A stretch of 51,883 nucleotides of DNA, taken from Gemmataceae bacterium (GTDB lineage: Bacteria; Planctomycetota; Planctomycetia; Gemmatales; Gemmataceae). Position 1 is the stretch's first letter; every line of letters begins with the position of its first letter. Below, one piece after another: positions 18,391-26,851 of this stretch. Made by a program: the position numbers and the translations under genes. The stretch is from the NCBI GenBank assembly GCA_026419115.1, contig JAOAAA010000007.1:1-51883 (forward strand). The letters run 5' to 3'. Under the pieces are notes generated by a model. It saw only the letters and a program-made list of their open reading frames with translations. It was not told where the DNA came from and ran no database searches.

Positions 18391-18500
18391 GTATGTCCGA
18401 ATGATCGGAAAAGGGATTACATCACCTTCAAAGTATGTCAGAATGATCGAAAAAGGGCGCCGAACAGCCGGAACCGCTCGGCGTGGGGATTACATCATCT
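18391..18500 (+). repeat. Interspersed direct repeats at a convergent gene junction
   Basis: GTATGTCCGAATGATCGG (18391) recurs with period 42 as GTATGTCAGAATGATCGA (18433), each followed by AAAAGGG. The word GGATTACATCACCT (18414) recurs as GGATTACATCATCT (18487), where it overlaps the last codons and stop of the CrtI-like gene. Confidence 0.8.
18458..18483. other. Hairpin between convergent genes
   Basis: CGCCGA and TCGGCG pair around a 14-base loop between the ends of the GT87-like and CrtI-like genes. Neither side has a T run, so it is not a classical intrinsic terminator, but it could stop 3'-to-5' decay. Confidence 0.4.
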
Positions 18501-20046
18501 CAGAGTGGGCCTGAGTGATGGAGGTAGGTAAATGGCTGTCCTGCGACGGGAGAAGCCATTCGTAATCTTCGCCTTGTTGTTGCAAGAGCAACCGGCTCGT
18601 GATGCGGGCCGACTCATAAATCACGGGTAAACCGCTTCCCGGATGGGTCCCCCCCCCCACGAGGTAAACTTCCTCAAGGTCTTCAAAACGATTCTGGGGC
18701 CGTTGATGAAGCATTTGCCCCAAGTTGTGGCTGAGGTTAAAGGTGGCCCCCCGATAGACTTCGTGTTGGGATTCCCAATCGGCAGGGGTGACGATCTTCT
18801 CGTAGCGGATTCGTTCTTCCAAATTCTTGATGCCGAATTTTTCCAGTTGCTTAATGACCTTGGCACGGAAAGGAACTTTTTCTTTATTCCAATCCACATT
18901 CGGATGTTGATGGGTCACCGGTACCAGCACATACAAAGTACTTTGACCATTCGGAGCCAAGGTCGGATCGGTCACGCTAGCATTCTGCAAATACACTGCC
19001 GGTTTTTCTGGCAAAACGTGACGGTTTTCAATATCGCCGACTAATTGCTCGTATTCCGTGGGGAGATAAATCGAGTGGTGAGCAATGTTTTCCTCTAAAC
19101 CATCGATCCCCAAATACATCATAAATGTGGAGCAGGAATAGCGTTTTTTGGCCAATTTCTGGTCTTTCCAACGTCGGCGCAGGTGATTCGGCACCAAGCG
19201 AGACATTGCACGGGCAAAGTCGGCGTTGATAATCAAATGATCGAAATCCACGACCCCTTCGTTTGTGCGAACTGCGACGGCCTTGCGGCCTTGGAAAAGA
19301 ATCTCTTGGACCTCGCAGCCTAAGCGAATGTCGGCTCCGAGTTCTTCGGCGGTTTCGGCCATCGCTTTGCTGACGGCTCCACAACCGCCTATGGGGTGGT
19401 AAACTCCGTGTTCGTATTCCAAGTAAGAAAGAATCGAGAAAACGCTGGGGCATTTGAAGGGGGACATCCCCAGATATTTCCCTTGGAAGGTAAAGGCCAA
19501 GCGGACCCGTTCATCTTTGAAGAAACGGCGGAGTTCGCGATCGAGTGAGGACCAAGGTTTAATCCAAGGGAGCAGTCGGAATAAATCTTTGCTGAAAAGG
19601 CTCTTCCAACCTAAAAAGGGGCGTTGCAAGCACGGCGCGACCGAGGCAAACTTGTGGCGATGCTCTTCCAGAAACTTGCGAAAATTCCCTGCATCGGCCG
19701 GTGATAACGCAGCAATACTTTGCTCCATGCGTTTCACATCGGGAGTGCAAACCAGCTCCGAGCCGTCACCATAGATCAATCGATATTGCGGATCGATCCG
19801 AACTAAATCGACCTTTTCAAAGAGGTCTTTGCCGCAGGCCTCGTAAATTTCCTTGAGGATTCGCGGATAAAGGAAGAAGGTCGGCCCGCGATCGAATTTG
19901 AAGCCGTCGGCCTCGAAGATCGAGGTACGCCCACCGACATAGTCGTTTCGTTCGAGAACCGTAACTTGTTTACCTGCTTTGGCAAGCATCATCGCCGCTG
20001 CTAGTCCGCCCGGTCCAGAGCCGATGATTGCAACCCGATTTCCCAT
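18490..20046 (-). CDS. Phytoene desaturase-type (CrtI/CrtN-like) FAD oxidoreductase
   Basis: 518 residues from the ATG at 20046, preceded by GGGAG; a TTG twelve bases upstream is less likely. The N-terminal FAD-binding motif is VAIIGSGPGGLAAAMMLAKAG with VLERNDYVGGRTS, then the family motif DGFKFDRGPTFFLYP. The C-terminus VYLVGGGTHPGSGLPVIYESA is the conserved carotenoid desaturase/oxidase signature. Such enzymes insert double bonds into phytoene or C30 precursors, and planctomycetes are often carotenoid-pigmented. No other carotenoid gene is in the window, so the exact substrate is open. A C10 tract (18649-18658, plus strand) encodes the GGG of the C-terminal FAD motif. Confidence 0.88.
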   Translation of the reverse strand: MGNRVAIIGSGPGGLAAAMMLAKAGKQVTVLERNDYVGGRTSIFEADGFKFDRGPTFFLYPRILKEIYEACGKDLFEKVDLVRIDPQYRLIYGDGSELVCTPDVKRMEQSIAALSPADAGNFRKFLEEHRHKFASVAPCLQRPFLGWKSLFSKDLFRLLPWIKPWSSLDRELRRFFKDERVRLAFTFQGKYLGMSPFKCPSVFSILSYLEYEHGVYHPIGGCGAVSKAMAETAEELGADIRLGCEVQEILFQGRKAVAVRTNEGVVDFDHLIINADFARAMSRLVPNHLRRRWKDQKLAKKRYSCSTFMMYLGIDGLEENIAHHSIYLPTEYEQLVGDIENRHVLPEKPAVYLQNASVTDPTLAPNGQSTLYVLVPVTHQHPNVDWNKEKVPFRAKVIKQLEKFGIKNLEERIRYEKIVTPADWESQHEVYRGATFNLSHNLGQMLHQRPQNRFEDLEEVYLVGGGTHPGSGLPVIYESARITSRLLLQQQGEDYEWLLPSQDSHLPTSITQAHSEMM

Positions 20047-20158
20047 GTTGACTCCCAAATAGCTATTTCGTCGTTTTACCTATAGACCAGTTTCCGACTG
20101 TGTTTCCACTTCCTCGAATCTCCCAATCTCAATATTTGCTTTTTTCTGGCACCATTCG

Positions 20159-20175
20159 GATCGAATCATTCGATC
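20159..20175. promoter_or_regulatory. Perfect 17-base palindrome in a divergent promoter region
   Basis: GATCGAAT-C-ATTCGATC lies between the divergent CrtI-like and DUF2784 genes, a placement suited to a repressor operator for both. Flanking it, the word TTTGCTTTTTTCTGG / TTCGCTTTTTTCTGG occurs twice. GATCGAA-type words are common in this genome, so chance is possible. Confidence 0.35.
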
Positions 20176-20258
20176 GCAAAATTCGCTTTTTTCTGGAATA
20201 AATAAGCCGATTGGGAATCTTAATAGGTGTCCAAAACCTCTTTTCACACAAGGTCACC

Positions 20259-20687
20259 ATGAACGCATTTTTAGCAGACCTGATGGTAGCGATTCACGTC
20301 GGCTACGTCGGCTATGTGGTTGTCGGTCAACTCCTCATCATGATCGGCTGGCCTTTGGGCTGGAAATGGATTCGCAATTTCTGGTTCCGCGTGACCCATC
20401 TGGTGAGTATTGGCTTTGTTGCTTTTGAAGAAGCCATCGATATGCGTTGTCCGTTGACCGTTTGGGAAGAGCATTTTCGAGAATTGGCTGGTCAACCAGT
20501 TTCGGGCGAAACATTTTTGAGCCGGTTTTTACACAATCTGATCTTTATCGACCTACCAAGTTGGGGCTACACGGCTGTGCATGTAGGAATGGCGCTCGTG
20601 GTGTTGTTGACCTTCCTTTTATGCCGCCCGAAGCTCCCTCGATCTTGGAGAAAAAAAGCTCAATCTGAGAATGTCTCTCGATCTTAG
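20259..20687 (+). CDS. DUF2784 family membrane protein
   Basis: 142 residues from the ATG at 20259 (AAGGT upstream; an in-frame TTG at 20211 adds a segment that does not look like protein). It has about four hydrophobic segments: LMVAIHVGYVGYVVVGQLLIMIGW, the pair around FWFRVTHLVSIGFVAFEE, and a C-terminal helix. The family hallmark is visible: H near the start, then CPLTVWEEHFRELAG with the Cys-Pro-Leu-Thr motif. The function of DUF2784 is not known. It is probably monocistronic, as neighbours on both sides are on the other strand. Confidence 0.85.
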   Translation: MNAFLADLMVAIHVGYVGYVVVGQLLIMIGWPLGWKWIRNFWFRVTHLVSIGFVAFEEAIDMRCPLTVWEEHFRELAGQPVSGETFLSRFLHNLIFIDLPSWGYTAVHVGMALVVLLTFLLCRPKLPRSWRKKAQSENVSRS

Positions 20688-20698
20688 TGAACAATCAC

Positions 20699-23449
20699 TC
20701 AACCTGAATTCGGCGGGGGGGGGGGGACCTCCTGAGTACTTGGTTTTCTGAAAAAGAGAAGATCAATCGTTTCCGAAACCCCAATCATTCCGAAGATCAT
20801 GCCAACGGTCATGCCCACCCAATGCCCTAGCCCGCGAATCATTGGGGACGAACTCGGGAGCCACTCGGCCGCATAGGCTCCGCCGATCATCCCCAAAATC
20901 ATACCGATATTGCCGAATAAATACATCGAGAGAGGATGATGCGCCTGCGTACATTCTTGATGAGTGCGGGAAAGAAACAGCATCGCCAAGTTGCAGGTGA
21001 CTAACATTCCTAACCACATCCCCCAATGAGAAAAATCGCCTTTCAAGACCGCTAAGCAGTGGCAGCATTTATCACAAGAAAGTACAGCAAAATTCAAATC
21101 GTACCACCAACCTAGGGTCATGCCCAAATTCCCGAAGGTGAGCATGCCAATGGCCATATCCCAAACATGTTCTAACCGAGGTGTGTGGTGCCAAACCCAC
21201 GCCAGAAAAATCCCTGCCCCGAAAAAGCCAAGGCAGAAAAGCCAAAATGCCTCGCCGGTCACCCCGAGCAGGCCGGCTAAAATCGGCCCTTGCAACGTCA
21301 GCGATAAAGCATGAATCGTGGCAGGAATCAGCTGGCGTACTTGTTGTAACCGCGAAGAAAACGAGGCCGAAATGGGTCGATTGGGCAAACGAATCGGCTC
21401 GGCAGAACGAGTGATGGCCGTTGCATACCACGTCACCACGAGACTCGAAATGGTCATAAGCAACACGGCCAGCACCGGATGAATCAGCCCGCAGGCAGCA
21501 AGGGTGACCCCCACCCCGTTATAAAGTAACGCAAGGAGAAAACTCCGTTTCAAGATCGCATCGGTTTGGCGGGCCAAGCGGATCAATTCCGGAATCGTCG
21601 GAAGCGACCTTGGGGCAATGGTAATATCGGCCTGATGAACCGCTAGGGGAGACCCAGAAATGATGGCAATACCCACATCGGCCCGAGCAATCGCGGGGGC
21701 ATCGTTCATTCCGTCGCCCACGAAAATGGTGGTTTGACCTGCTTGCTGCCGGCTAGCAATTTCCTCTTCTTTATGACGGGGGAGCAACTCGGCCAAAGTC
21801 TGCGGGAGGTTCCATGCCAAGGCACGGGCAGCGGAATCCCCTGTGAGAATCGCCACTTCTAACCCAAGCTCTTGACATTCGCGAACCACACGGGGTGCCT
21901 GTTCATCAAGCGATTCACTTAAACTAATCGCTGCCGACAATTCTCCATCGACACGAACCCCGATCCATTGGATTCTAGGGTCCGCTCCCTGCTCCGCTAT
22001 TGTTGTGTTAACTCCCCTCTCAGCTATTCCAGAGTTAATTCCCTTCTCGTGAATTTCAGGCAATTTCGATCGTTTCACGAAGTTAGGCGTCCATTCGTTC
22101 TCAGTCAGTTTGCCTACCTGAACACGATAGGTCCGACCATTTTCTTCTAAGGAACATTCTAAACCCTGTCCGGCTACATACTGATAATCGAGAATGTGGA
22201 CCGAGGCCGATTTTTCCCCCAAGGCAAAAGGTTTAGCAAAAGGATGTTGGCTTTTTTCTTGAATGACGGCCAACCAGCGTCTTAAGGTCGATTCGGGGAT
22301 TTCACCAAAGGTGTGAAATTCTCGAATCACCGGATCGATCCGCGAGAGTGTCCCCGTTTTGTCGAAACCAATCCAATCGGCCCGCGCGAGTGATTCGATC
22401 ACCTCGGTCCGATGCACAATCACTCCTTGTGATGCTAAACGTGCCAACATCGACCAAATGGCTAACGGTGTGGCCAACCCCAAGGCACACGGGCAAGCCA
22501 CTAATAGCACTGACATGGCATGATACAGCCCCACGGACCAACTTTCTTGGTAAGTCCAAAATGCGAAGGTTCCCCCCGCGATCAGTATCAAAAGGGGAAC
22601 CAGAATTTGGGCCAATTGGTTGATCAATTTGTCCATTCGGGTCGGTTGAGAACTCACCCGTTGCAACAGTTGCATGATCTGATCGATTTCCCGATTGGTC
22701 CCCGTGGCAGTAGAACGAATCACAAGGAGCGCATCGTGATTGATCGAGCCGGCCAGCACCGTATCTCCCGATCGGTGAGGGGTCGCAAAACTCTCGCCTT
22801 TGAGAGAAGCAGCACTGACTAAACTGGAACCCGTTTCAATGATCCCATCCACGGGAATGAACTCACCGGGATAAACTTGGATACGATCGCCGATTTGGAT
22901 CGATTCCGTCGGCACTTCTTGAGTACTGCCATCAGGTAAAATTTTCCAACAGCGAGTGGGCACTTCCAGAAACGATTGTGACCAAGCAAGGGAGCGGTTT
23001 TTGGCCCGCACCCCCAAAACTTTCCCGAGGGTATAGATCGTCAGCAGGATCGGAGGAATCTCGAAATAAATCGCCCCTTGCCCCGTCACGAGTGCTTGCA
23101 GCGATGCTACCAGCGAGCCGACCAGTGTCAGCAGAAAGAAACTTTCGATCGTAATTTTTCGCTGCCGAATTTGTTTGATTTGTTCTGCAAATAAAGGCCC
23201 CCCCAGCAGCACCAAGGCCACCACCGTGATCGCAAAGATCACCAGCTGCACAATCAGTTTCGTCTCACTCGGGGTATCCGGTTCGAGGTTAATCCCAAGC
23301 GAGAGCAACATCACTTGCCCCGAGATGAAAACCCCCAAGCCGATCCGCCAAACCGAAGGATTCGCAGGCTCACAAGCAGTATGCGTGGAGCAACTCATTC
23401 CGACTTGTGGAGGCGAATCGGTCCGTACATCATCAAGCAAGTGATTCAT
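20699..23449 (-). CDS. Copper-type P1B-ATPase with a C-terminal Gly/Met-rich membrane extension
   Basis: 916 residues from the ATG at 23449; the frame is open to 23560, but the extra part overlaps a tandem repeat and looks non-coding. Core motifs: CPCALGLATPLA (about residue 316), the phosphorylated Asp in DKTGTLS (about 365), the His-Pro motif SQHPFAKP and GDGMNDAPAI (about 576). YN in LLYNGVGV and MTISS match the membrane signature of Cu+ exporters (P1B-1). No N-terminal CxxC heavy-metal domain is present, only a short Cys-bearing stretch. The actuator loop reads LKGES where TGES is usual. After the normal end, about 230 residues add several membrane segments rich in Gly-Met pairs and a SCDKCCHC cluster. 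A C12 tract encodes the final prolines. Confidence 0.9.
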   Translation of the reverse strand: MNHLLDDVRTDSPPQVGMSCSTHTACEPANPSVWRIGLGVFISGQVMLLSLGINLEPDTPSETKLIVQLVIFAITVVALVLLGGPLFAEQIKQIRQRKITIESFFLLTLVGSLVASLQALVTGQGAIYFEIPPILLTIYTLGKVLGVRAKNRSLAWSQSFLEVPTRCWKILPDGSTQEVPTESIQIGDRIQVYPGEFIPVDGIIETGSSLVSAASLKGESFATPHRSGDTVLAGSINHDALLVIRSTATGTNREIDQIMQLLQRVSSQPTRMDKLINQLAQILVPLLILIAGGTFAFWTYQESWSVGLYHAMSVLLVACPCALGLATPLAIWSMLARLASQGVIVHRTEVIESLARADWIGFDKTGTLSRIDPVIREFHTFGEIPESTLRRWLAVIQEKSQHPFAKPFALGEKSASVHILDYQYVAGQGLECSLEENGRTYRVQVGKLTENEWTPNFVKRSKLPEIHEKGINSGIAERGVNTTIAEQGADPRIQWIGVRVDGELSAAISLSESLDEQAPRVVRECQELGLEVAILTGDSAARALAWNLPQTLAELLPRHKEEEIASRQQAGQTTIFVGDGMNDAPAIARADVGIAIISGSPLAVHQADITIAPRSLPTIPELIRLARQTDAILKRSFLLALLYNGVGVTLAACGLIHPVLAVLLMTISSLVVTWYATAITRSAEPIRLPNRPISASFSSRLQQVRQLIPATIHALSLTLQGPILAGLLGVTGEAFWLFCLGFFGAGIFLAWVWHHTPRLEHVWDMAIGMLTFGNLGMTLGWWYDLNFAVLSCDKCCHCLAVLKGDFSHWGMWLGMLVTCNLAMLFLSRTHQECTQAHHPLSMYLFGNIGMILGMIGGAYAAEWLPSSSPMIRGLGHWVGMTVGMIFGMIGVSETIDLLFFRKPSTQEVPPPPPNSG
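21983..22063 (-). repeat. Degenerate 27-base (9-residue) repeat inside the ATPase gene
   Basis: Three consecutive units code for E-K-G-I-N-S-G-I-A, E-R-G-V-N-T-T-I-A and E-Q-G-A-D-P-R-I-Q in the nucleotide-binding domain (about residues 462-489). This is an insertion relative to ordinary P1B-ATPases. Confidence 0.7.
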
Positions 23450-23460
23450 AAGGGCTATTC

Positions 23461-23498
23461 TAGGATGGCACCAAGAAACTAGGATGGCACCAAGAAAC
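23461..23498 (+). repeat. Perfect 19-base tandem duplication
   Basis: TAGGATGGCACCAAGAAAC occurs twice head to tail (23461-23479 and 23480-23498) just upstream of the ATPase start on the opposite strand. Confidence 0.9.
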
Positions 23499-23658
23499 GA
23501 AGAGCCAAGAACGCACGCTCGCAGGAACTGAGCAAACAAGTCTTGCCCTTGTAGCCACACTTGCCAAGCAAGTCCTCACGCTCGCAGTTATTGTGGTAGA
23601 AACACCGGTTCGATTTTGGAATGAAACAGCAAGCCGATTTTTTATTGATGCGTTAAAC

Positions 23659-23689
23659 TTGAAGCCCTGCCAAGGAGATTTTGTATAAT
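23659..23689 (+). promoter_or_regulatory. Candidate sigma70 promoter for korAB
   Basis: A perfect -10 TATAAT (23684-23689) with TTGAAG at 23659-23664; the 19-base spacer is long. The predicted start is near 23696, giving a leader of about 80 bases. Confidence 0.5.
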
Positions 23690-23739
23690 AATCGGAAGAG
23701 TAACCTTAAACTCAAACTGTTATCTAAATAACTTCATGC

Positions 23740-23757
23740 CTCTGGGAAAACCCAGAG
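23740..23757 (+). promoter_or_regulatory. Leader hairpin in front of the korA ribosome-binding site
   Basis: CTCTGGG-AAAA-CCCAGAG forms a perfect 7-pair stem with a 4-base loop, ending eight bases before the AGGAG of korA. It could protect the mRNA or modulate initiation. Confidence 0.55.
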
Positions 23758-23775
23758 ATCAAGTCAGGAGAAATT

Positions 23776-25680
23776 ATGTCAGGAACAACGTCGGTAGCTC
23801 CTCCTACCGAGCGCAAAGTTCAGGAACTGGAATCGGTAGCCATTCGGTTCGCGGGTGACTCCGGTGACGGGATGCAGTTAGCTGGTACCCAATTCACCAA
23901 CGCGTCGGCGATTTTTGGTAACGATATTTCGACGTTTCCGGACTTCCCTGCCGAAATTCGCGCCCCCGTCGGCACCCTTCCAGGGGTATCGGGTTTCCAA
24001 GTCCATTTTTCAAGCCACGAAATTCATACCCCAGGGGATATTCTCAATTGCCTTGTCGTGATGAATCCCGCTGCTTTGAAAACGAACCTCCCTGACCTCG
24101 AACCAGGGGGGATACTCATCGTCAATATCGACTCTTTCAAAGAAAACGATCTCAAAAAAGCAAAATACAAGGTCAACCCGCTCGAAGATGGTTCTCTCAA
24201 AAACTACCGAGTGATGCCCGTTAAAATCGACACCTTGAACCTCGAAGCGGTCAAAGGGTGCAACTTGACCCCTCGGGAGCAAGATCGCTGCAAAAACTTC
24301 TTTGCCTTGGGGTTGGTCTATTGGCTGTATGAAAGACCTATGGAACCGACCATCAAGTTTTTACAAAAGACTTTCGGTACCCGTAAACCCGACGTTTATG
24401 AGGCCAATCTTCGTTCACTCAAGGCAGGTTACAACTACGGCGAAACGGTAGAGGCCATGCCGATCCACTATCGAATTCCCAAAGCGAAAATCGCGCCGGG
24501 AACCTATCGAAAAGTGACCGGTAACGAAGCCATCTCTATGGGGTTAATCACTGCCTCGCAACTAGCGAATAAAACCTTGGTGTACGCAAGCTACCCCATT
24601 ACTCCCGCTTCGGATATTCTGCACGATTTAGCCAAACGGAAAGATTTCGGAGTGAAAGTCTTCCAAGCCGAAGACGAAATCGCTGCGTGCGGTGTGGCGA
24701 TCGGTGCGAGCTGGGGGGGGGCCATTGGGGTGACCGGTACGAGCGGACCGGGCGTTTGCCTCAAGGCCGAAGCTATTAACCTTGCTGTGATGACGGAACT
24801 TCCCTTGGTGGTAATTGACGTGCAACGAGGTGGACCGAGTACGGGGCTGCCGACAAAAACGGAACAGGCAGACCTCTTGCAAGCCCTTTATGGCCGCAAC
24901 GGTGAATCCCCCGTGGCCGTGTTGGCACCGCGATCCCCTTCCGATTGCTTTAACATGAGTATCGAAGCCGTTCGGATCGCCACTCAATTCATGACCCCCG
25001 TGTTCTTACTCTCCGATGGATATATTGCCAACGGAGCGGAACCATGGGCAATTCCCGACCTCGCCAAACTTCCCAAAATTGAAATTCACCACCCCACCAC
25101 GCCGAACCATACCGAAGGACCCACCCACGAAAACGATGCCGGCGAGATCAACAAGTTCCTTCCTTATAAACGAAACGAAATGTTGGTCCGTCCTTGGGCG
25201 CTTCCCGGAACACCGGGTTTAGAACACCGAATCGGCGGGATCGAAAAACAAGATATTACCGGTAACGTGAACTACGAACCGGCCAACCATGAACATATGG
25301 TTCGCACGCGGGCCCGCAAGGTCGAAAATATCGCTCAAACGATTCCAGATTTGGAGATCGAAGGGGAAGCCAGCGGGGATCTGTTGGTGATCGGCTGGGG
25401 AGGCACCTACGGTTCGATTAAAACGGCCGTGGAACGAGCGCAACGAAAGGGGCTTAAGGTTTCACAAGTCCATTTCCGTTACTTGAACCCGTTTCCCAAG
25501 AATACCGCCCAAGTCTTCAAGAACTTTAAGAAGTTTCTCGTGCCGGAACTCAACGCAGGCCAATTGCTGTTACTGTTACGCGGGAAGTTTTTGATCGATG
25601 CGGTGGGCCTGAACAAAATTCAAGGTAAGCCGTTTTTGGTCAGCGAAATTGAATCGGCCATTGAAAAAATGTTAGCTTAA
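23776..25680 (+). CDS. korA: 2-oxoacid:ferredoxin oxidoreductase subunit alpha (KorA type)
   Basis: 634 residues. The N-terminal third is the gamma-type domain (IRFAGDSGDGMQLAGTQFT, FPAEIRAPVGTLPGVSGFQ), fused to the alpha domain (GNEAISMGLITASQ, YASYPITPASDILH, QAEDEIAACGVAIGASWGGA, TSGPGVCLK, DVQRGGPSTGLPTKTEQADL). This is the standard arrangement of two-subunit 2-oxoglutarate:ferredoxin oxidoreductases, which interconvert 2-oxoglutarate plus CoA with succinyl-CoA and CO2 using ferredoxin. AGGAG lies five bases before the ATG, and a hairpin precedes it. korB follows after 58 bases. A G9 tract encodes the SWGGA motif. Specificity for 2-oxoglutarate rather than another oxoacid is inferred. 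Confidence 0.93.
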   Translation: MSGTTSVAPPTERKVQELESVAIRFAGDSGDGMQLAGTQFTNASAIFGNDISTFPDFPAEIRAPVGTLPGVSGFQVHFSSHEIHTPGDILNCLVVMNPAALKTNLPDLEPGGILIVNIDSFKENDLKKAKYKVNPLEDGSLKNYRVMPVKIDTLNLEAVKGCNLTPREQDRCKNFFALGLVYWLYERPMEPTIKFLQKTFGTRKPDVYEANLRSLKAGYNYGETVEAMPIHYRIPKAKIAPGTYRKVTGNEAISMGLITASQLANKTLVYASYPITPASDILHDLAKRKDFGVKVFQAEDEIAACGVAIGASWGGAIGVTGTSGPGVCLKAEAINLAVMTELPLVVIDVQRGGPSTGLPTKTEQADLLQALYGRNGESPVAVLAPRSPSDCFNMSIEAVRIATQFMTPVFLLSDGYIANGAEPWAIPDLAKLPKIEIHHPTTPNHTEGPTHENDAGEINKFLPYKRNEMLVRPWALPGTPGLEHRIGGIEKQDITGNVNYEPANHEHMVRTRARKVENIAQTIPDLEIEGEASGDLLVIGWGGTYGSIKTAVERAQRKGLKVSQVHFRYLNPFPKNTAQVFKNFKKFLVPELNAGQLLLLLRGKFLIDAVGLNKIQGKPFLVSEIESAIEKMLA

Positions 25681-25738
25681 CAACGCACCCCAAACTTAAG
25701 GATATTACACGAACCCGAACCAAATAGAAATAAATATC

Positions 25739-26755
25739 ATGGCTACCTCATTACCCACCCTGAAACCCGAAGATTTTGCCAGCGACCAAGAAATTCGTTG
25801 GTGCCCTGGCTGCGGGGATTATTCGATTCTCGCTCAAATGAAAAAGGCACTCACGACCGTTCCCTTCCCCAAGGAGAAAATGGTCTTCGTGTCGGGCATC
25901 GGTTGTTCGAGCCGATTCCCTTATTACATGAACACCTACGGCTTCCACACCATTCACGGCCGAGCACCCACTTTTGCCACCGGTTTGAAATTAGCCAATC
26001 CCGATTTGATGGTTTGGCTCGTCACCGGTGATGGCGATGGTTTATCCATCGGTGGTAACCACCTCATTCACGTTCTCCGCCGTAATGTCGATGTGAAAGT
26101 CCTCCTGTTCAATAACGAGATTTACGGGCTAACCAAAGGGCAATACTCCCCGACCTCTCGAGTCGGCACTACCTCGAAATCGACTCCCACTGGCTCGATT
26201 GATTCACCGATCCGCCCTCTTTCCATTGCCCTCGCTTCCGAAGCAACCTTCGTCGCGCGGACGATCGATCGGAATCCGGCTCACTTGGTTTCGGTGATTC
26301 AAAAAGCGGCCGCTCACAAAGGTTCTGCCTTCATCGAGATTTATCAAAACTGCAGCATCTTCAACGATGGGGTTTATGAATATCTCACCGGTAAGGATAC
26401 CAAAGACGACAATTGCTTGTACCTAGAACATGGCAAACCCATGATCTTTGGGAAGGAAAAAAATAAGGGAATCCGCTTGAATGGCTTGAATCCCGAAGTG
26501 GTGACGATTGGGGTCGATTGCCCTCTCGATGACATTCTGGTTCACGATGAGAATTTGGAAAATCCGGCCCATGCCTTTTTGCTGAGCCGCTTTTATCCTC
26601 CTCATTTCCCCGAAGTTTTTGGCGTGGTTCGTAAAGTGAGCCATACCCCGTTTGAAGAACTTCACTCAAAGCAGATTGCGGAAGCTCAAGCGAAAGGGGT
26701 CGGCAATCTCGACAAACTCTTCCGCAGCGACGATCTCTGGACGGTCGAAGCGTAG
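25739..26755 (+). CDS. korB: 2-oxoacid:ferredoxin oxidoreductase subunit beta (KorB type)
   Basis: 338 residues, normal for KorB. The thiamine diphosphate-binding subunit: EIRWCPGCGDYSILAQM near the start, SGIGCSSRFPYYMNTYGFHTIHGRAP, the TPP motif GDGDGLSIGGNHLIHVLRRN and LLFNNEIYGLTKGQYSPTS. The Cys-Pro-Gly-Cys pair and the two Cys further on are the expected ligands of the iron-sulfur cluster found in KorB-type subunits. It forms a complex with the upstream alpha subunit. No separate ferredoxin or delta subunit gene is nearby. Confidence 0.95.
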   Translation: MATSLPTLKPEDFASDQEIRWCPGCGDYSILAQMKKALTTVPFPKEKMVFVSGIGCSSRFPYYMNTYGFHTIHGRAPTFATGLKLANPDLMVWLVTGDGDGLSIGGNHLIHVLRRNVDVKVLLFNNEIYGLTKGQYSPTSRVGTTSKSTPTGSIDSPIRPLSIALASEATFVARTIDRNPAHLVSVIQKAAAHKGSAFIEIYQNCSIFNDGVYEYLTGKDTKDDNCLYLEHGKPMIFGKEKNKGIRLNGLNPEVVTIGVDCPLDDILVHDENLENPAHAFLLSRFYPPHFPEVFGVVRKVSHTPFEELHSKQIAEAQAKGVGNLDKLFRSDDLWTVEA

Positions 26756-26772
26756 GATTTTCGCCCCCGTCA

Positions 26773-26830
26773 CCCTTCGTTGTTTCCTTCATAGCTCCTC
26801 GTGGTGGACTGGTTCCCCTTCGTTGTTTCC
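26773..26830 (+). repeat. Short direct repeat after korB
   Basis: CCCTTCGTTGTTTCC occurs at 26773-26787 and again at 26816-26830, perfectly conserved, in the convergent spacer. Confidence 0.8.
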
Positions 26831-26851
26831 AGAACGTTTGTTAAACTTGCT

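Larger units (their letters stand above)
23450..23775. other. Divergent intergenic region between the copper ATPase and korA
   Basis: About 325 bases. It contains a perfect 19-base tandem duplication, a second short repeat (CACGCTCGCAG at 23514 and 23577), a TATAAT promoter candidate and a leader hairpin for korA. Confidence 0.6.

Noticed and set aside
23450..23560. N-terminal extension of the copper ATPase
   Set aside because: The extension is coded across a tandem 19-base repeat and lacks ATPase similarity; the ATG at 23449 fits better, though its ribosome site is weak.
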